Below the pieces are notes generated by a model. It was not told the DNA's origin. It searched no databases and saw nothing but the letters and a program-made list of their open reading frames with translations. A DNA stretch of 35,376 nucleotides from an uncultured Azonexus sp. (lineage in GTDB: Bacteria > Pseudomonadota > Gammaproteobacteria > Burkholderiales > Rhodocyclaceae), in the NCBI GenBank assembly GCA_937983545.1, contig CALJZP010000263.1, forward strand, positions 1 to 35,376, read 5' to 3'. Shown here one piece after another: positions 9,324 through 16,036 of this stretch. Each line of letters starts with the position of its first letter. Positions within the stretch are counted from its first letter, which is position 1. The position numbers and the translations under genes are program-made.

Positions 9324-10366
9324 AGGCGATCATCGCGGCGTTGCTGTGGATCAGCGCCGGAGTCCAGGCTGTGGAAGTGACAGCCACGGGTTTTGGCCGG
9401 AGCGCCGACGAGTCGCTCGCCCAAGCGAAGATGGCCGCGCTGGAACGAGTCGCCGGCACCTTTGTGGTCGGAGAGTCCGATACCGATGGAAAGCGCTATC
9501 GGGAGCGCATTGTGCAGTACCACGGCGGCTACATCCGGCACCACGAAGTCCTGTCCGTAGTCGAGCGCTCCGGGCTGATCGAGACAAGCATCCGGGCCGA
9601 CATCGACGACGCGAAGGTCAACGCCGTGCTGCAGTCCCAGGGCAGCGATCTGCCCGGCGATCTGGCCGAGCAGATTACCCGGGCACAGAATGAACAAGCG
9701 AGGACGCAGGCCATGCTGGCGGCCCTCGACGATCCCAGCCAGGCCTTTGCCGTTCAGATCCTGAGAATCGGCATCGCGAACCGCGGCGAGGTGAGCGATG
9801 TCACCGTCGAGGCCAGGATCGTCTTCTCGCCCAAATGGGTCGATGATGTCCGTACGTTAGCCCGTGCAATTGGCCGCCCGGTCGACACCGGCAGTGCCTG
9901 GCAGGAGGCCCTGTGGGGCTTGGGCGCCCTGACCGCTGTCGTCAACCCAGCCCTGCCGGGGCATCTCTTCTCGGTCGCGCGTCACACCCAGAAACCGCCC
10001 AAATCAGCCCAGGACTACATGGCCTGTTTCAGCCGCACTAACCAATGGGACGTCGACGAATGCTTCGAGATTCTGCATCCGTTGCTCCGGACGACCGGCG
10101 ACAAGCGGTTGCGACTGCGGGGCACGGTCTGGCTGGGCGACGAAGCTCGCCCACTGGAGCCGTTCGTAATCGACTGCCAGCACCAGCTGTTCATTACGGT
10201 ACAGGACGGACAGAAGCTCTATTTCAGATCGAGCGCCCGTGAGCGCCGGTTTTCCAATCCCGGCGTCCTTCTGTTCGAGCGGGGTATCATGCCGTTCAGT
10301 TACAGCTTCACCGCACCCACGAGTACCGTGAAGCGCATGACCCGGATTGAACTGGCGCCCGCCTAG
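9320..10366 (+). CDS. secreted FlgT-like protein
   Basis: The product has 348 residues and starts with a cleavable signal peptide (MKAIIAALLWISAGVQA). The next 90 residues, VEVTATGFGRSADESLAQAK through LIETSIRADI, resemble the FlgT N-terminal domain, in which a repeated Ala-rich helix is followed by strands. The C-terminal part holds three cysteines (YMACF, DECFE, VIDCQH) that could form disulphides in the periplasm. FlgT belongs to the sodium-driven flagellar basal body of Vibrio; here no flagellar gene is in sight, so a different envelope role is likely. It overlaps the lipoprotein stop by ATGA and is followed 26 bp later by the WYL regulator. Exact function unknown. Confidence 0.75.
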   Translation: MKAIIAALLWISAGVQAVEVTATGFGRSADESLAQAKMAALERVAGTFVVGESDTDGKRYRERIVQYHGGYIRHHEVLSVVERSGLIETSIRADIDDAKVNAVLQSQGSDLPGDLAEQITRAQNEQARTQAMLAALDDPSQAFAVQILRIGIANRGEVSDVTVEARIVFSPKWVDDVRTLARAIGRPVDTGSAWQEALWGLGALTAVVNPALPGHLFSVARHTQKPPKSAQDYMACFSRTNQWDVDECFEILHPLLRTTGDKRLRLRGTVWLGDEARPLEPFVIDCQHQLFITVQDGQKLYFRSSARERRFSNPGVLLFERGIMPFSYSFTAPTSTVKRMTRIELAPA

Positions 10367-10392
10367 CGGCAAGCCATTTTCCGGGAGACCGT

Positions 10393-11433
10393 ATGGAGAC
10401 TCCGAACGCCATGGACAGCGTCAGCACTACTCTGCGTTATCTCGCCACTGTCGAATTGATCCCCAGGGACCCGAAGCGCATCTCGACGACCGAAATCATT
10501 CAGAGCCTGCAGCAACAGGGCTTCACGATCAGTTGCCGCAGCATCGAACGCGACCTGCATCGGCTCTCGACGGTGTTTGGGTTCAAGAGCATCACGGCAG
10601 GCCGGGACAACTACTGGTCCTATGAACCCAAGGCGCTGCCGCGCATGTTTCCGATGATGGATGAACATACGGCCTTGTCTTTCCAGTTCGTCGAGGCCCA
10701 TCTGAAGAATGCCCTGCCGCCGGACACCTACGATGCCATCGACCCCTGGTTCCGGACGGCCGGCCAGCGTCTGAAGGAACGTTCGACGGCCCATGCCCGC
10801 TGGCAGGAAAAGATCCTGCTCCGCCCAACTGGATTGCAGCGCCTGGCCCCCAAGGTGGATCAAGCGGTCCGGCACACCGTCTACGCCGCCTTGCTCCACG
10901 AGCAGGCGCTGACCATTCAATACCGTGCCCGCGGCGCCAAGGACTATAAGGAGCATTTCATCAGCCCGCTGGGTCTCGTCGTGCGGGATCGGGTGCTCTA
11001 CCTGGTTGCCTGGTTGCACAGGCGGGAGGTCATCGGCCAGTTCGTCCTGCATCGCATGCGGAGTGCTATTGCTTCAGCCGATGGCTATCTTCGCCCCGAC
11101 GGTTTCAATCTGGCGCTCTACGCCGAAGAGCATTTCGGTTTCCCAATGGGCCCCTCCAAAACGATCGAACTGAAAGTCCGTCTGCAGGGCCAAGCAGTCG
11201 TCAGTGTCGACAACTGTCCGATCAGCCCGCGACAGACACTCGTGCCCGATGGCGACGGCTATTTGCTCAGCGCGACCGTTCCAAACACCTTGGAACTCCG
11301 CCAGTGGATCCGGTCGCTCGGCAAGGACGCCGAAGTGCTGGCCCCGACCGACCTGCGGGCCGACTTGGCCGAGGAAATCGGCGAGCTCGCCCGGCGCTAT
11401 GCCGGTTCCATCCAGACTGCCGCAATTGCCTGA
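10393..11433 (+). CDS. WYL-domain transcriptional regulator
   Basis: This 346-residue regulator has a winged helix-turn-helix near residues 12-75 (TEIIQSLQQQGFTISCRSIERDL), a linker of helices, a WYL domain at about 170-225 (ISPLGLVVRDRVLYLVAWLHRR, with LYL at the usual WYL position and a conserved-looking QFVLHRMRS), and a C-terminal WCX-like domain ending near 340. WYL proteins of this layout (the BrxR/CapW type) often control phage-defence genes and are thought to sense a nucleic-acid or nucleotide ligand. It has a GGGAG ribosome site and sits inside the operon it probably controls. Three matching palindromes lie at the operon leaders, which supports autoregulation. The direction of control (repression or activation) cannot be read from the sequence. 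Confidence 0.88.
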   Translation: METPNAMDSVSTTLRYLATVELIPRDPKRISTTEIIQSLQQQGFTISCRSIERDLHRLSTVFGFKSITAGRDNYWSYEPKALPRMFPMMDEHTALSFQFVEAHLKNALPPDTYDAIDPWFRTAGQRLKERSTAHARWQEKILLRPTGLQRLAPKVDQAVRHTVYAALLHEQALTIQYRARGAKDYKEHFISPLGLVVRDRVLYLVAWLHRREVIGQFVLHRMRSAIASADGYLRPDGFNLALYAEEHFGFPMGPSKTIELKVRLQGQAVVSVDNCPISPRQTLVPDGDGYLLSATVPNTLELRQWIRSLGKDAEVLAPTDLRADLAEEIGELARRYAGSIQTAAIA

Positions 11434-11444
11434 GGAAACGCCCC

Positions 11445-11894
11445 ATGGCCATGACTGCCCTTCCTCCGGAAGAATGCCAAGAGATTCTGGCGCTCTTTCG
11501 CGAAAAGCTACCGAACGTTCCGGACATCCTGCGGCAGGAACTGGCCGCCCAGTATGGCAAAGATTCGCTGGCCGACGTCGATCCGATGGACATCATCGAG
11601 ACCAACGCCGAGGCCAAGCGAATCGAACGGATTGAGTTTCTCGCCACTGAGACTGAGACATTGGCTGATGCCTTCAATCGCCTGGTAGAAAGGTGTCGTG
11701 ATGCGGTTCCTCAGGCGATGGGCGCCTTCCTGGCGGTCAGCTGCCCATCCGCCCGCTTTCGGGAGTATGGCGACCTCCTCAACCATTTTCATCGGGTGTT
11801 CGATGAAGAGGTATCGCGCCTGAGCGCCCTCTACGTCGAGCCGGGAACCCGTCCCGAATCCCGACTCCTGTTGCTGCTGGCGGTGAAGAATTAA
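11445..11894 (+). CDS. unknown 149-residue helical protein downstream of the WYL gene
   Basis: I do not recognise this protein. It is acidic, predicted all-helical and soluble, with segments such as PPEECQEILALFREKLPNV near the start, DPMDIIETNAEAKRIERIEF in the middle and HFHRVFDEEVSRLSALYVEP towards the end. No metal-binding or catalytic motif is visible. The ATG at 11445 follows GAGGAAA with usable spacing; a second ATG six bases on would remove two residues. It lies 11 bp after the regulator stop and is the last gene of the first operon, since a palindrome and a fresh ribosome site follow before the next gene. Confidence 0.75.
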   Translation: MAMTALPPEECQEILALFREKLPNVPDILRQELAAQYGKDSLADVDPMDIIETNAEAKRIERIEFLATETETLADAFNRLVERCRDAVPQAMGAFLAVSCPSARFREYGDLLNHFHRVFDEEVSRLSALYVEPGTRPESRLLLLLAVKN

Positions 11895-11906
11895 TCCCAA
11901 CGAACG

Positions 11907-11923
11907 GCGACACTGAATGTCGC
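11907..11923. promoter_or_regulatory. putative operator 3, CGACA-N5-TGTCG palindrome
   Basis: GCGACA-CTGAA-TGTCGC has perfect 6-bp arms and shares the core of operators 1 and 2. It lies between the stop at 11894 and the ATG at 11971, so it marks a second promoter region under the same regulator. A CATACT hexamer at 11934-11939 could be the -10 element, which would place the -35 inside the palindrome. Confidence 0.6.
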
Positions 11924-11970
11924 TGATGGTTTGCATACTCCAGGCATGAACATGTCCTGGAGGACGGGTA

Positions 11971-12246
11971 ATGAGCCATTCCGGAGATCGTCGGGTAACC
12001 ACCCGGCCCCTGCTTTTCAATGATCCCGTGAAGGGAGAAGTTTTCGAGATTCCGGCAGGTGAGCCTTGCGTTGTCTTCGATTCTGTGGAGCAGGCAAAGC
12101 AACGCGGTCTGCTGCCGGACGAACAAAGCCTCTGGGCGGCCCGGACCAATGTTCAGCGAGGCTATCGCCTGGCCTGGCTGCGTGGCCTGCTAAGGGGAGT
12201 GGCCGAGGCAGACCTCAGTGTGCTGGGGGACGGCAATGCGCCCTGA
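11971..12246 (+). CDS. unknown 91-residue protein, first gene of the second WYL-linked operon
   Basis: The small soluble protein begins MSHSGDRRVTTRPLLFNDPV and contains GEPCVVFDSVEQAKQRGLL and a basic, amphipathic RGYRLAWLRGLLRGV helix. I know no family for it. A strong GGAGGA site precedes the ATG. Its 3' end overlaps the next gene by 11 bases, so expression of the two is tied together. The start of the transcript is presumably just downstream of operator 3. Confidence 0.72.
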   Translation: MSHSGDRRVTTRPLLFNDPVKGEVFEIPAGEPCVVFDSVEQAKQRGLLPDEQSLWAARTNVQRGYRLAWLRGLLRGVAEADLSVLGDGNAP

Positions 12247-12778
12247 AGCAAAAGCGGCGAAGCCGCGCATCGTTTCCGTTGCAGCCTCCCAACGGCTATG
12301 CGCTACCTGCGCTCGCTGGAGCGGGGAGCGGCAAGTATGTAACCCGGGGAACGGCGAGGTCCAGGTGATTTGCCCTGCTCCCGACGAAGGCACTTGCCAG
12401 AACGGCGGATGGCGGGGGTTCCCGACGCTGGCACGGCAGACTTGCGGCGATTACCGCCGCTGGGATTCGTTGGCTGGCCTGCCTGGCGATGTACCGCAGC
12501 CGACGTCCCTGCAGCGCGTCCATGCCGAACTACAGATGCTGGCCGGGGTGACGCCTGAACTGCCGGCATCGCTGCAGGAGCGCCTGGACGGTGTGCTGTC
12601 CGACATCGACACGTGGTTCATGGCCTGCCAAATGTCGAGGGACGGATTCACGCCGGCCGAACTGCAGGCCTTCTGGGCACGTGTCATCGATCCGCTCCTG
12701 GAGTGTTTCTTCTGGCTGGGATGGAGCCGACGCAAGCCGCTGAAATCCATCGCCCTCGAGGACATCTGGCCGCTCTAG
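12236..12778 (+). CDS. unknown cysteine-rich protein (possible zinc or Fe-S binder)
   Basis: The 180-residue protein carries a cluster of cysteines in its first 85 residues: CATCARWSGERQVC, then VICPAPDEGTC, then ARQTCGDYRRW. The spacing looks like a metal-binding treble-clef or zinc ribbon, though I cannot name the family. The second half is helical and tryptophan-rich (DIDTWFMACQMSRDGF, FFWLGWSRRKPLK). No signal peptide is present, so the cysteines probably bind metal in the cytoplasm rather than form disulphides. I chose ATG 12236 because GGGGGA precedes it and it overlaps the upstream gene. It comes before the DUF2779 nuclease gene in the same direction, 108 bp away, so it may be that nuclease's partner. 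Confidence 0.74.
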   Translation: MRPEAKAAKPRIVSVAASQRLCATCARWSGERQVCNPGNGEVQVICPAPDEGTCQNGGWRGFPTLARQTCGDYRRWDSLAGLPGDVPQPTSLQRVHAELQMLAGVTPELPASLQERLDGVLSDIDTWFMACQMSRDGFTPAELQAFWARVIDPLLECFFWLGWSRRKPLKSIALEDIWPL

Positions 12779-12886
12779 TGGCCAGATGCGGGCATGCTCG
12801 TTAGCCGACCTGCCCAAGCTTCACGTCATATCGAGGCCGGGGATGACTTATGATTGTTGAATTGTTTCCGATCGCCGGATAAGCGC

Positions 12887-14386
12887 GTGACCAACCTTTC
12901 CAAGTCCAAACTGATCGCCTATCGCCAGTGCCCCAAGCGGCTCTGGCTGGAAATCCACCGCAGGGAGCTGCTCCAGAATTCGGCGGCTACCCAGGCGTCC
13001 CAAAACATCGGACATGAAGTGGGCGACGTGGCCCGTCGAATTTATGACCCCGAGAGGAACGGGCACTTTCTGAACCTGAGCGAACTGGGTTTTGGTGAGC
13101 TCCTGTCCCGGAGTGACACGCTGGCCAGGACAGCGGATTCCCCTCTGTTCGAAGCTGGTTTCAGCGCCAACGGGGCGCTCGCTCTGGCGGACGTGATACT
13201 GCCTGTCACGACCGGCAGCCGGCGGACTTGGCGGATGGTGGAGGTCAAGTCGTCCACCAGCATCAAGGATTATCACCGGGACGATGCCGCCATACAGGCC
13301 TATGTCGCCCGGGCAGCTGGCGTGCCGCTGACGGCCATATCGCTGGCACACATCGACAATTCCTGGGTTTATCCGGGCGATCAGGACTATCGTGGGCTGC
13401 TGGTTGAAAAGGATCTGACCGAGGAGGCTTTCGCCCGCACAGCAGAGGTCGAGCGCTGGATCGCTGAGGCGCAATGCGTGGCCGGCCAGGAAAAGGAGCC
13501 CGAAGCGCCCGCAGGCATTCGATGCGACAAACCCTATGCGTGCGGTTTCATCGACTATTGCCATGCTTCGGATGCCTTACCCGAGCATCCGGCCTCCTGG
13601 TTACCCAATGTACAGAGCAAGGCCCTGATCGCCTGCCTGGCCGACGGCGCGGTGGACATGCGCGACGTACCGGATGAACTTCTCAACGCGAAGCAACTCC
13701 GTGTCAAATGTTGCACGCTACGCGATGAAGTTTATTTCGATACGCAGGGCGCTACCCGGGACCTGGCATCGCATCCTTTCCCGGCCTGTTTCCTGGACTT
13801 CGAGACTGCGATGTTCGCCGTTCCCATCTGGAAAGGAACGCGCCCCTACCAGCAGATCCCCTTCCAGTTCAGCCTGCATCGTCTGTCACCGGCCGGCGAC
13901 CTCAATCACCAGGAATTCCTCGACCTCAGTGGCGACGACCCGTCGCGGCGATTTGCTGAAGCGTTGGTCAATGCCTGCGGTGTGGCGGGAACAGTCTATG
14001 TCTACAACGCCCGCTTCGAACGCACCCGCATCAAAGAACTGGCAGGACGCTTCACCGACCTCGCCGCTGCATTGCTGGCCATCAACGATCGGATTTTCGA
14101 TCTTCTCGATGTCGCCCAGGAGCGCTATTACCACCCCAACCAGCAAGGAAGCTGGAGCATCAAGAAGGTGCTGCCGGCGATTGCGCCTGACATCAGCTAC
14201 GACCAGTTGGAAGGCATCCAGGATGGGGGGATGGCGATGGAAGCTTTCAAGGAAGCGATTAATCCGGTTTGCCCGCCCGAGCGCAAAGCCGAGATCGAGA
14301 GGCAATTACGCAGGTACTGTTCGTTGGACACGCTGGCGATGGTCAAGCTCTGGGAATATTTCGGTCAGCAATGTAAGCGCAATTAA
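12887..14386 (+). CDS. DUF2779 protein: Cas4/AddB-like Fe-S nuclease fused to DnaQ-like exonuclease
   Basis: The 499-residue product has two nuclease modules. The N-terminal one is a RecB/Cas4-type PD-(D/E)XK nuclease: SKLIAYRQCPKRLW with C15, H43 in the IGHEVGDVAR helix, then D102, E119 and K121 (DVI...VEVKSS), and three more cysteines in CDKPYACGFIDYC (C213, C219, C225). With C15 these give the four ligands of a Cas4/AddB/Dna2 iron-sulphur cluster. The C-terminal module is a DEDD exonuclease with DFET (D304, E306), YNARFERTRI and YCSLDTLAMVKLW (D481). I chose GTG 12887 over an upstream TTG because the protein family starts close to the LSKSKL motif. It is the last gene of the WYL-linked set. 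The substrate is unknown; DNA processing in defence is a reasonable guess. Confidence 0.86.
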   Translation: MTNLSKSKLIAYRQCPKRLWLEIHRRELLQNSAATQASQNIGHEVGDVARRIYDPERNGHFLNLSELGFGELLSRSDTLARTADSPLFEAGFSANGALALADVILPVTTGSRRTWRMVEVKSSTSIKDYHRDDAAIQAYVARAAGVPLTAISLAHIDNSWVYPGDQDYRGLLVEKDLTEEAFARTAEVERWIAEAQCVAGQEKEPEAPAGIRCDKPYACGFIDYCHASDALPEHPASWLPNVQSKALIACLADGAVDMRDVPDELLNAKQLRVKCCTLRDEVYFDTQGATRDLASHPFPACFLDFETAMFAVPIWKGTRPYQQIPFQFSLHRLSPAGDLNHQEFLDLSGDDPSRRFAEALVNACGVAGTVYVYNARFERTRIKELAGRFTDLAAALLAINDRIFDLLDVAQERYYHPNQQGSWSIKKVLPAIAPDISYDQLEGIQDGGMAMEAFKEAINPVCPPERKAEIERQLRRYCSLDTLAMVKLWEYFGQQCKRN

Positions 14387-14444
14387 CCTGCCAACCCCGC
14401 GGACTTCCTGCCCCATATAGGAAGGAGGCAGCAAAATCGCCATT

Positions 14445-14678
14445 TTAATCATTCCAGTTTGTCAGCAACCATGCAATGCCCATGCACAACCCAGCCAAAC
14501 CAGCTACAAACAGGAGTACACCTGCTGCAGTGGCCGAGCACCCCACAAGGGAGGCATCCGGATCAAGCCAAGCTTGCGCAATCGCGATTCCACATGCGGG
14601 GTAGGCACTGCCATGCAACAAACGCTTCCCCAAAAGCAAAAAGTAGTGCGACCAATACTCACTGTCCATTGGAGCCAC
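14445..14678 (-). CDS. tiny membrane protein downstream of the serine recombinase
   Basis: The 77-codon frame starts with GTG directly after the stop of the preceding gene and ends with a hydrophobic stretch (GVLLFVAGLAGLCMGIAWLL) that would span the membrane, then the tail TNWND. A shorter product from the ATG at 14669 is equally possible. I know no family. It is the third gene of a compact minus-strand unit (recombinase, 76-residue protein, this one). The unit layout is the best argument that it is real. Confidence 0.5.
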   Translation of the reverse strand: MAPMDSEYWSHYFLLLGKRLLHGSAYPACGIAIAQAWLDPDASLVGCSATAAGVLLFVAGLAGLCMGIAWLLTNWND

Positions 14679-14909
14679 TCACTCCTCTCGTACGAATCGA
14701 GCAAGGTCAAAGATCGTATCCGCCAAATGTCGCTGATCGAGAACAGAACACAGAGCCAAAGCAGCTAGGGCACGATTATTCGCATCAAGGCTTTCACGAA
14801 ACGGATGCAGCTTGTTGCATGCTTCAACGACGGCAGACATGGCCTGGCCTCCGCCAGTGCCACGCAGTTTGTCCGCCATAGCCTCGATTCGTTTTAGATG
14901 TGGATTCAT
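14679..14909 (-). CDS. unknown 76-residue protein downstream of the serine recombinase
   Basis: The small soluble helical protein begins MNPHLKRIEAMADKLRGTGG and contains ANNRALAALALCSVLDQRHL. It starts one base after the recombinase stop (TAA A ATG) and its own stop touches the start of the next gene, so all three are probably co-translated. The function is not recognisable. It could be a helper of the recombinase or cargo carried with it. Confidence 0.58.
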   Translation of the reverse strand: MNPHLKRIEAMADKLRGTGGGQAMSAVVEACNKLHPFRESLDANNRALAALALCSVLDQRHLADTIFDLARFVREE

Positions 14910-14910
14910 T

Positions 14911-15537
14911 TTATTTCCCCTCTAAGTTTGCAATTTGAGGAATATGATTCTTCGACAACCAGTTTCTCAGGGTTGGACGACTGACACCAAGCAACTTGGC
15001 AATCGCGGTTCCATTGATTCCAAGCTTTTGATAACGCTCTATCTCACCGCGCTTACTATCTAGTTTGTATTGCTTAGCATTGGCGCCAGGCGGCCGACCA
15101 AGCCGCTTGCCAGCTGCCTTTCGTTTGCCGAGCGCCTCTTTCGTTCGCATGGAAATGAAGTCGCGCTCAATTTCTGCGGCAAGCCCCAAAATTGTGGCCG
15201 TAATTTTTGCCTGCATTGAATTGTCAAATTTCAAGCCACTCTTAATGATCAGGATCGAGATTTGCCGTTCGGACGCCAACTTGAGTATCTCAAGGACTTG
15301 CAGGGTCGAGCGCGCCAAGCGACTCACCTCGGAGACAAGGATAGTGTCGCCCTTGCTCGCTGCGGACAGGACCTCTCCAATTTTCCGAATCCGCCAATCC
15401 GTCCTACCAGATGCAGTGTCCTCAAGGACAGCATCCACTTCGATACCTTGCGTTTTGCAGTATTCCAAAATCCCATGCTTCTGGTTTTGAACATCCTGGG
15501 CATCGGTAGAGACCCGCAAATAGATAAAGACCGACAT
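14911..15537 (-). CDS. serine recombinase (resolvase/invertase family)
   Basis: The 208-residue protein has the full small serine-recombinase layout. The catalytic domain begins MSVFIYLRVSTDAQDVQNQ with Arg8 and nucleophile Ser10, followed by DTASGRTDWR, SEVSRLARSTLQVLEIL (the active-site SRLARS motif) and AEIERDFISMRTKEAL (helix E). The C-terminal part GINGTAIAKLLGVSRPTLRNW is a Hin-like helix-turn-helix that binds the crossover site. Such enzymes invert or resolve DNA at short inverted sites. I see no flanking transposase, so it may resolve the island or flip a segment. The AGGA site sits nine bases before the ATG. A short palindrome lies about 43 bp upstream and could be its operator or site. 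Confidence 0.9.
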   Translation of the reverse strand: MSVFIYLRVSTDAQDVQNQKHGILEYCKTQGIEVDAVLEDTASGRTDWRIRKIGEVLSAASKGDTILVSEVSRLARSTLQVLEILKLASERQISILIIKSGLKFDNSMQAKITATILGLAAEIERDFISMRTKEALGKRKAAGKRLGRPPGANAKQYKLDSKRGEIERYQKLGINGTAIAKLLGVSRPTLRNWLSKNHIPQIANLEGK

Positions 15538-15854
15538 TTCACCTGTCCTGGAAAAATAAAACCCTGTCAGCAGATAAATTTACCGATATGGGTAATGTTT
15601 TTCTGATTTATTGATTGCCGATAGTCGAGCAGTGAAAACGCTCGTTATTTCTTTCCGCTCCAGCGGTTCCGTGACTGCAACGGACATGCCAGTAACCTAC
15701 TGCGTTGGGATTCAGATCGTCCGCAACGGACAGCCGACTCATCCGCCCTTGGCATCTCCACTGGACAAGGTTGGCAATCGCGAATCGCGCCTTCCCATCG
15801 TTATGAAAGCCCCCTACCCTCTGGAATACACTGCCCAAGCAGGAGGACTAAATA
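15538..15854. other. divergent control region between recombinase and the 59-codon gene
   Basis: These 317 bp hold no gene I can support. At 15580-15595 lies TTACC-GATATG-GGTAA, a 5-bp-arm palindrome next to the recombinase start, which may be a recombinase subsite or an operator. The rest shows no clear promoter by eye. Confidence 0.45.
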
Positions 15855-16034
15855 ATGATTCCAAGCGAAGCTTTCGAGTTCGGCATCAGCATTATGGTGG
15901 GAGCGGCGACGTCGATGACATTGGCAAATGGCGGTCTGTCTCTCTTCTGCGCAGCCACGCGAACCAAGGTCCTGGCTATATGCACGGTGATGTTGGTCAC
16001 CTGGACAGCCTGCATCACCGTGCTATTCCATTGA
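15855..16034 (+). CDS. 59-residue membrane peptide
   Basis: A short frame starts at ATG 15855 right after AGGAGGACTAAATA, one of the best ribosome sites in the window. The peptide begins MIPSEAFEFGISIMVGAATS, has a small loop LFCAATRTK, and ends with a strongly hydrophobic stretch (VLAICTVMLVTWTACITVLF) and His. It would span the membrane once or twice. It ends two bases before the end of the convergent tyrosine-recombinase gene. Small hydrophobic peptides on mobile elements are often toxins, holin-like proteins or membrane anchors; nothing here tells which. It is short enough to be missed by default gene callers. Confidence 0.62.
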   Translation: MIPSEAFEFGISIMVGAATSMTLANGGLSLFCAATRTKVLAICTVMLVTWTACITVLFH

Positions 16035-16036
16035 GC

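Noticed and set aside
14404-14424. CTTCCT-N9-AGGAAG inverted repeat between the DUF2779 gene and the small membrane-protein gene
   Set aside because: Short arms and no T-run on either side, so not a convincing terminator.
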